Source: Candidatus Mediterraneibacter stercoripullorum (GTDB lineage: Bacteria; Bacillota; Clostridia; Lachnospirales; Lachnospiraceae). From it: a stretch of DNA of 64,000 bases. Below the pieces are notes generated by a model that made no database searches, was not told the DNA's origin, and saw only the letters and a program-made list of their open reading frames with translations. Below, one piece after another: positions 60,332-64,000 of this stretch. Made by a program: the position numbers and the translations under genes. Positions within the stretch are counted from its first letter, which is position 1, and each line of letters starts with the position of its first letter. Location of the stretch: positions 42,767 to 106,766 of the forward strand of contig DXCZ01000120.1 in NCBI GenBank assembly GCA_019115765.1. Direction: 5' to 3'.

Positions 60332-60699
60332 TCAATCAGTATTTTCAATCAGCAGTTTATGCAAGTACTGTTCCATTTGTACTCCTAATTTCCATTCATT
60401 GTTATGTATATCTTCTACATTTTCAATGACTTTACCATTTTCAATAATAATTGTTAATGTCATTATTACCTATAATTCGTTCAGATGTCTGATAATTTCT
60501 CCCAGATACAGAAACAGTAGTTTCATCGCCGGAAAAAACAAATGCTCCCACATTCCAATACCAAAATGAATCTGCGCAATTTTCAAGCATAAACTTTTCA
60601 CAAATGCTTCTTACCTCTAACAATGACATTCCAACCATTATGTTTTTTAAGATATTTCATTGTTTCCCGATTCAAATTTTGCATATCCAAATGAGTCAT
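60332..60699 (-). pseudogene. M24-type (aminopeptidase P-like) peptidase gene, multiply broken
   Basis: ATG at 60699 (AAAGGAGAT upstream) opens THLDMQNLNRETMKYLKKH, then the frame shifts near 60640. A second frame carries GMSLLEVRSICEKFMLENCA and SFWYWNVGAFVFSGDETT, typical of M24 proteins. At about 60450-60463 a deletion removes the metal-site region. A further frame ends with IIIENGKVIENVEDIHNNEW and a stop at 60332. Three frames are needed to read it. Confidence 0.75.
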
Positions 60700-60794
60700 A
60701 TACTGTATCTCCTTTATAAATGGATACTACTCTCGAAAAAATAATTTACGAATTAATAGGAATTGTATTACAAAATGCTTTTATTTCCTGTTTG

Positions 60795-61229
60795 CTATAG
60801 ATACCCTCTATTTTCAGCTTCCTTCAGTAATTTGGGCTGAATCAATGGATATGTCCAATTATCAACCAGATTGTCTGTAATTATAATTTTTTCTATCTCA
60901 CTATGTATAGGTTCGAATGAAAATATATTGGCAACGAAAAGCATTCCAAATGTCTCGCTCTCAATAGTTTCATTTTTTCGTGTCTTTCCTTTGACTGAAT
61001 ATACACAAATCGGCTTGATAGTAAAATCTACTGCGCCGGTTTCTTCCTTCAATTCCCGTTTGGCGGTAGTAAAAATATCTTCGCCCTTTTCCCTGTGTCC
61101 GCCAGGCACCTCATAAGTATCTCTTTCTTTGTGTTTGCAAAACACCCATTTACCGTTTGTCTTAGTAATAATAACGGCGAATCTTAATAAGTTGTCCTCT
61201 ACTTGGTCATAAAACGTTACTTCTATCAT
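60795..61229 (-). CDS. Nudix hydrolase (MutT-like)
   Basis: A 144-residue protein with the Nudix box spread over PGGHREKGEDIFTTAKREL and KEETGAV (about 42-68). It is different in sequence from the Nudix protein at 59848. The ribosome binding site before ATG 61229 is weak (GGGAG, distant). Substrate unknown. Confidence 0.87.
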   Translation of the reverse strand: MIEVTFYDQVEDNLLRFAVIITKTNGKWVFCKHKERDTYEVPGGHREKGEDIFTTAKRELKEETGAVDFTIKPICVYSVKGKTRKNETIESETFGMLFVANIFSFEPIHSEIEKIIITDNLVDNWTYPLIQPKLLKEAENRGYL

Positions 61230-61256
61230 TTATCATCGTCAACTCCCGGTTTCTGA

Positions 61257-61760
61257 TCAATTGTTTATCGCAATATAGCTTTCAAGAAATTCTTGAATAT
61301 ACCTTTCGTGAGGCGTGATAATATCAATATTAATATCTGGAAATTGTTTAGCATATTCTTCTAATATAGTTTTCAGATTATTTTTTGACTCCATATAGTC
61401 TTTTATAATGTAATCCAGACTCATTCCCATCTTATAGAGAAGTATAGCAGATACAACCCCAGTTCTGTCCTTTCCGGCATTACAAAAATATAATACGTTT
61501 GCTTCCGATTTAGAAATAGTATTAACAATCTTATCCATTTGTTCATCTGCCATTTTCAGATATGATTTTGAAACATCATCTACTGATTTCGGAATACTAT
61601 TACTGCCGGTAACATGCATGCAGTAATACTGAAAACACTTGTTATTGATTAACTGGCATTTTTTCTGTTCTCTTTCCTTATCGTCTCTGAGATCAATAAC
61701 TGTAGTGACATTATGATCAATCAGCCACTGCACTTCCTTTTCTGTTATACGATTTGGCAC
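61257..61760 (-). CDS. Tyrosine/dual-specificity phosphatase-like protein, probably 5'-truncated
   Basis: 167 residues with the catalytic P-loop CNAGKDRTG (C-x5-R) at about 93-101 and the N-terminal VTTVIDLRDDKE strand. Relatives have about 30 more residues at the front, ending in RSD. Here the frame is open seven to thirteen codons upstream of GTG 61760 (LRSDVPNRIT) but then meets TAA, and no ribosome binding site is near. It may be a truncated relic or use an unusual start. The phosphatase core is intact. Confidence 0.7.
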   Translation of the reverse strand: MPNRITEKEVQWLIDHNVTTVIDLRDDKEREQKKCQLINNKCFQYYCMHVTGSNSIPKSVDDVSKSYLKMADEQMDKIVNTISKSEANVLYFCNAGKDRTGVVSAILLYKMGMSLDYIIKDYMESKNNLKTILEEYAKQFPDINIDIITPHERYIQEFLESYIAINN

Positions 61761-61820
61761 ATCGCTTCGTAATGATAATGCTCCTTTTAAACAGTTCCAT
61801 TAGCTGTTCATATAATCATC

Positions 61821-62096
61821 TCATTTTCTTTTAGTCAAATATGTTCTAATAAATTTTATGACACTCATTACAACCATCACAGCTCCTATCAATATAAGAA
61901 AAATTCCTGCCGGAATGTTATCATTATTTAGCGATATGATACCTACACCAAATATGAATCCTATAACTGCGATAAAGAACAGCACGATCAGTACAGTAAT
62001 GAGATATCTGACCGGTTTTGGTATTTTGCTGCTTCTGCTCGCTTCAATACTACCCTCAAGAAGAAGTTCTAATATAAGCTCAATGATAGATTCCAT
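61821..62096 (-). CDS. Hypothetical two-helix membrane protein
   Basis: A 91-residue protein with an amphipathic, acidic start (ESIIELILELLLEGSIEAS), basic SSKIPKPVRY, then two membrane helices (about 30-52 and 58-78) and a basic end. The pattern is common in small Clostridial membrane proteins of unknown role. The ATG at 62096 fits such relatives; an ATG at 62114 is possible. Confidence 0.75.
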   Translation of the reverse strand: MESIIELILELLLEGSIEASRSSKIPKPVRYLITVLIVLFFIAVIGFIFGVGIISLNNDNIPAGIFLILIGAVMVVMSVIKFIRTYLTKRK

Positions 62097-62181
62097 TCTT
62101 ATAACCCCCGCCATATCCTCTCTGACAACTTGTTAACTCCCACACCAAATCCGGCTTCAAAAAAGGAAATACAACTTAACT

Positions 62182-63081
62182 TCAGGAAAAGTTCAGATCA
62201 ATATACTGAAAATATGGTTTTTTATTTACTTCTGCTTCATGTTCATCATACCACTCCGCAGCTTCCTTAAGTCCCGTATCTAAAGAAATAGTTTCTGAAT
62301 ATATCTTTTTTTGGCGTTCAACATCTAATTGATATTCATAGTTGTAAAAACTGAAATAATTTCTTTGTTCTACATCATCATATACATATATGAATTCTGG
62401 AGTTTTCCCATAACAAGCATAACATTTGACTACCCAATCTCTGATAGATATAGATTCCGGATTGCCGACATTCAATATATGTTCCACAGGTTTATTATTG
62501 ATAATTACTTCTATCAATTTACATAAATCTCTAATATGGAAGAATTGCAGCTTCATATCACCATTTTGAGGTAAATAAAATTTTCTATCTGTTTTTGCAC
62601 AATCAAATACAAAAGCCTCTCTATATACATTATTTATTGGGCCATATAAATAGGGCGGACGTAAAATATATGCGTCAGGAACTCTTTTTAGCAGGGCATT
62701 CTCTGCTTCTATCTTATCTGTTCCATATTTTCCCCAATATTTGTTAGCTCCCAATACAGTGTCTTCCCTGAAAGGCTGTGGAGAATATTCCGGATAAACG
62801 GCGCTTGAGCTGATCAAAATGTAATCTTTGTAACCGCCTACTGCATCAAGCAGCATATTTACATCGTCAGCACTATATGCCGTGTCTATGATAATATCAA
62901 AATAGAAATCACGCAGGGTTTCTCCTAAATGGTGTCTGTCAGCCTGAATAAGATTTACACCCTGCGATTGTTCTCTGGTATTTCTGTTAAGCACATATAC
63001 CTCGCAGCCTTTAGAAGAAAAGAACTCTGCAATATATCTGCTTACAAATACGGTTCCGCCAGTTACAAGTACTTTTTTCAT
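62182..63081 (-). CDS. NAD-dependent epimerase/dehydratase family protein
   Basis: A 299-residue extended SDR. The dinucleotide motif is altered (GGTVFVSRYIAE rather than GGxGFxG). The catalytic YGTDK (Y-x3-K) and SSSAVYPEYS are present, as are RPPYLYGP and a C-terminal EAAEWYDEHEAE. It probably acts on a nucleotide sugar or similar compound. ATG follows CAGGAGGAG. The gene is rich in A+T compared with the core genes. Confidence 0.87.
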   Translation of the reverse strand: MKKVLVTGGTVFVSRYIAEFFSSKGCEVYVLNRNTREQSQGVNLIQADRHHLGETLRDFYFDIIIDTAYSADDVNMLLDAVGGYKDYILISSSAVYPEYSPQPFREDTVLGANKYWGKYGTDKIEAENALLKRVPDAYILRPPYLYGPINNVYREAFVFDCAKTDRKFYLPQNGDMKLQFFHIRDLCKLIEVIINNKPVEHILNVGNPESISIRDWVVKCYACYGKTPEFIYVYDDVEQRNYFSFYNYEYQLDVERQKKIYSETISLDTGLKEAAEWYDEHEAEVNKKPYFQYIDLNFS

Positions 63082-63111
63082 CGTTTATTTCTCCTCCTGG
63101 TTTCTGATTAA

Positions 63112-63990
63112 TTATTTTTTCGCAATAGAGGATCCAAAAATCTCCACGTATTTAATAAACCCATCTTCATATTCTATTGGATATATAAGTCCAAGGTTTT
63201 CTGCTGTCATCATTCCTGTTTCATGAAAAAGCTTACATGAATTTTCAATAGACTGCTTAAAATGTTCATAATTGCTGTCAGGAAACGTCTGTAAGTATAG
63301 CTGATAAACATCTTCCGAAAGATATCGTTTAAAGTATTTATTCATTTTCCCACAAGAAACGGAATAAGATGTTTCACTGCCAATATACCATTCCAACATT
63401 ATTTCGAGCATTTGGTGTGTCTGCATATAATAGACTGACATGGCAAATGGAAGCTCATCGCGCAGAATTCCTTTCACTACATCACAGAGAGACCAGAAAA
63501 ATTCATTACAGCATCCCCGGAATTTTGCCGCTGAAGGCCTCTTGACATAAAACTCCTCGTCTGTCGGAGGGGGCAGCTTGGGAAGATACCCCGCTTTATC
63601 TAAAAGCGGAAGGAAAAGCTTGTTCCTGTTTGTTCCGTTTTGCATTGTCTCTACCGTCTCCACACCGATATCAATACGGTTCCCGTCTTCAAACAGTAGC
63701 AGCCAGGAATATGTATTATCATAACAGCTGCGCAGGCCAAATCGCTCTCCATAGCCGAAATCATCATTCTGTTCTTGTTTCAGAATAACCTTTCCGAATG
63801 TATCTATCCATGATAAATCCCGACGAAAACTTTCTGTCTCTGTCACGACATACATAATGTCATAATCCTGATATATATCCCGAGGAACATTCGGATTAGC
63901 CCTTGATCCCTTCAAATATGCCGCCAGTATGCGTTCGTCAGACTTAGCAGTATTTATAATGATATGAAACATTTCTTTCTCTGTACGCAT
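63112..63990 (-). CDS. Aminoglycoside 6-adenylyltransferase (ANT(6)/AadE-like)
   Basis: A 292-residue full-length enzyme. The nucleotidyltransferase site is YLKGSRANPNVPRDIYQDYDIMYVV in pieces (GS and DxD at about 27-45), followed by NRIDIGVET and the helical C-terminal domain. The family adenylylates streptomycin at position 6. ATG at 63990 has AGGTGACAA upstream. No transposase or plasmid gene is seen beside it in this window; it follows the same decayed AT-rich region as the Nudix genes. True substrate unverified. Confidence 0.9.
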   Translation of the reverse strand: MRTEKEMFHIIINTAKSDERILAAYLKGSRANPNVPRDIYQDYDIMYVVTETESFRRDLSWIDTFGKVILKQEQNDDFGYGERFGLRSCYDNTYSWLLLFEDGNRIDIGVETVETMQNGTNRNKLFLPLLDKAGYLPKLPPPTDEEFYVKRPSAAKFRGCCNEFFWSLCDVVKGILRDELPFAMSVYYMQTHQMLEIMLEWYIGSETSYSVSCGKMNKYFKRYLSEDVYQLYLQTFPDSNYEHFKQSIENSCKLFHETGMMTAENLGLIYPIEYEDGFIKYVEIFGSSIAKK

Positions 63991-64000
63991 TTTGTCACCT

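Overview
The window looks like a chromosomal segment of a spore-forming Firmicute, most likely the Clostridia family Lachnospiraceae. The reasons are the gene content (YqfC/YqfD, a SpoVB-like flippase, a BofC-like protein, DUF4250, UPF0291/DUF896, a methionine gamma-lyase-like operon gene), strong AGGAGG ribosome binding sites, TTGACA/TATAAT-type promoters with frequent TG extensions, and a gram-positive cell-wall anchored mannanase. The genus is not certain. No tRNA, rRNA, CRISPR array, insertion sequence or phage gene was seen.

Left part (1-13.3 kb): the end of a cell-division cluster (sepF, yggS, HlyD-like anchor protein). It is followed by a long leftward operon radC-mreB-mreC-mreD-PBP2-minC-minD-minE-rodA-mgsA-dac, which builds the rod-shaped wall and places the septum. 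Several members are unusual: MgsA lacks its catalytic Asp, MinE lacks a membrane-targeting helix, and PBP2 carries a large insert.

13.3-30.2 kb: the mismatch-repair/tRNA-modification block. mutS-mutL-miaA-methionine gamma-lyase-like-two flavoproteins run from a clear promoter. miaB lies further upstream, separated from mutS by a 1070-residue secreted GH26 beta-mannanase with a long leader and by small genes. 30.3-33.9 kb holds a small-gene region: acyltransferase, orphan membrane proteins, an AEC transporter relic, DUF4250, 5-formyl-THF cyclo-ligase, UPF0291 and a BofC-like protein.

34-40.6 kb: spoVB-like flippase, then an overlapping ybeY-phoH-yqfD-yqfC set, and pyrimidine-nucleoside phosphorylase with a Dabb protein. 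41-47.8 kb: flavin-binding PPOX protein, an unknown membrane protein/MFS pair, and a complete four-gene Bce-type peptide-sensing and detoxification module (ATPase, permease, response regulator, histidine kinase) with a likely regulator dyad. 47.8-51.7 kb: oxidoreductases (Gfo/Idh/MocA, Zn-alcohol dehydrogenase, ferredoxin-domain aldo/keto reductase).

51.7-64 kb: a decaying accessory region. An HD hydrolase, a DUF89 protein, a SAM methyltransferase and an M24 peptidase all keep both ends but have lost their middle through internal deletions. Between them lie intact genes: coiled-coil protein, formate/nitrite-type channel, AAA ATPase, purC, a MarR-flavodoxin pair, two Nudix hydrolases, a tyrosine phosphatase-like protein, a sugar-nucleotide epimerase-like protein and an aminoglycoside 6-adenylyltransferase. 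The most novel item is a transcription-factor-like protein at 58.4-59.3 kb. It fuses an AraC-type DNA-binding domain to a degenerate RelA/SpoT-type (p)ppGpp-hydrolase domain.
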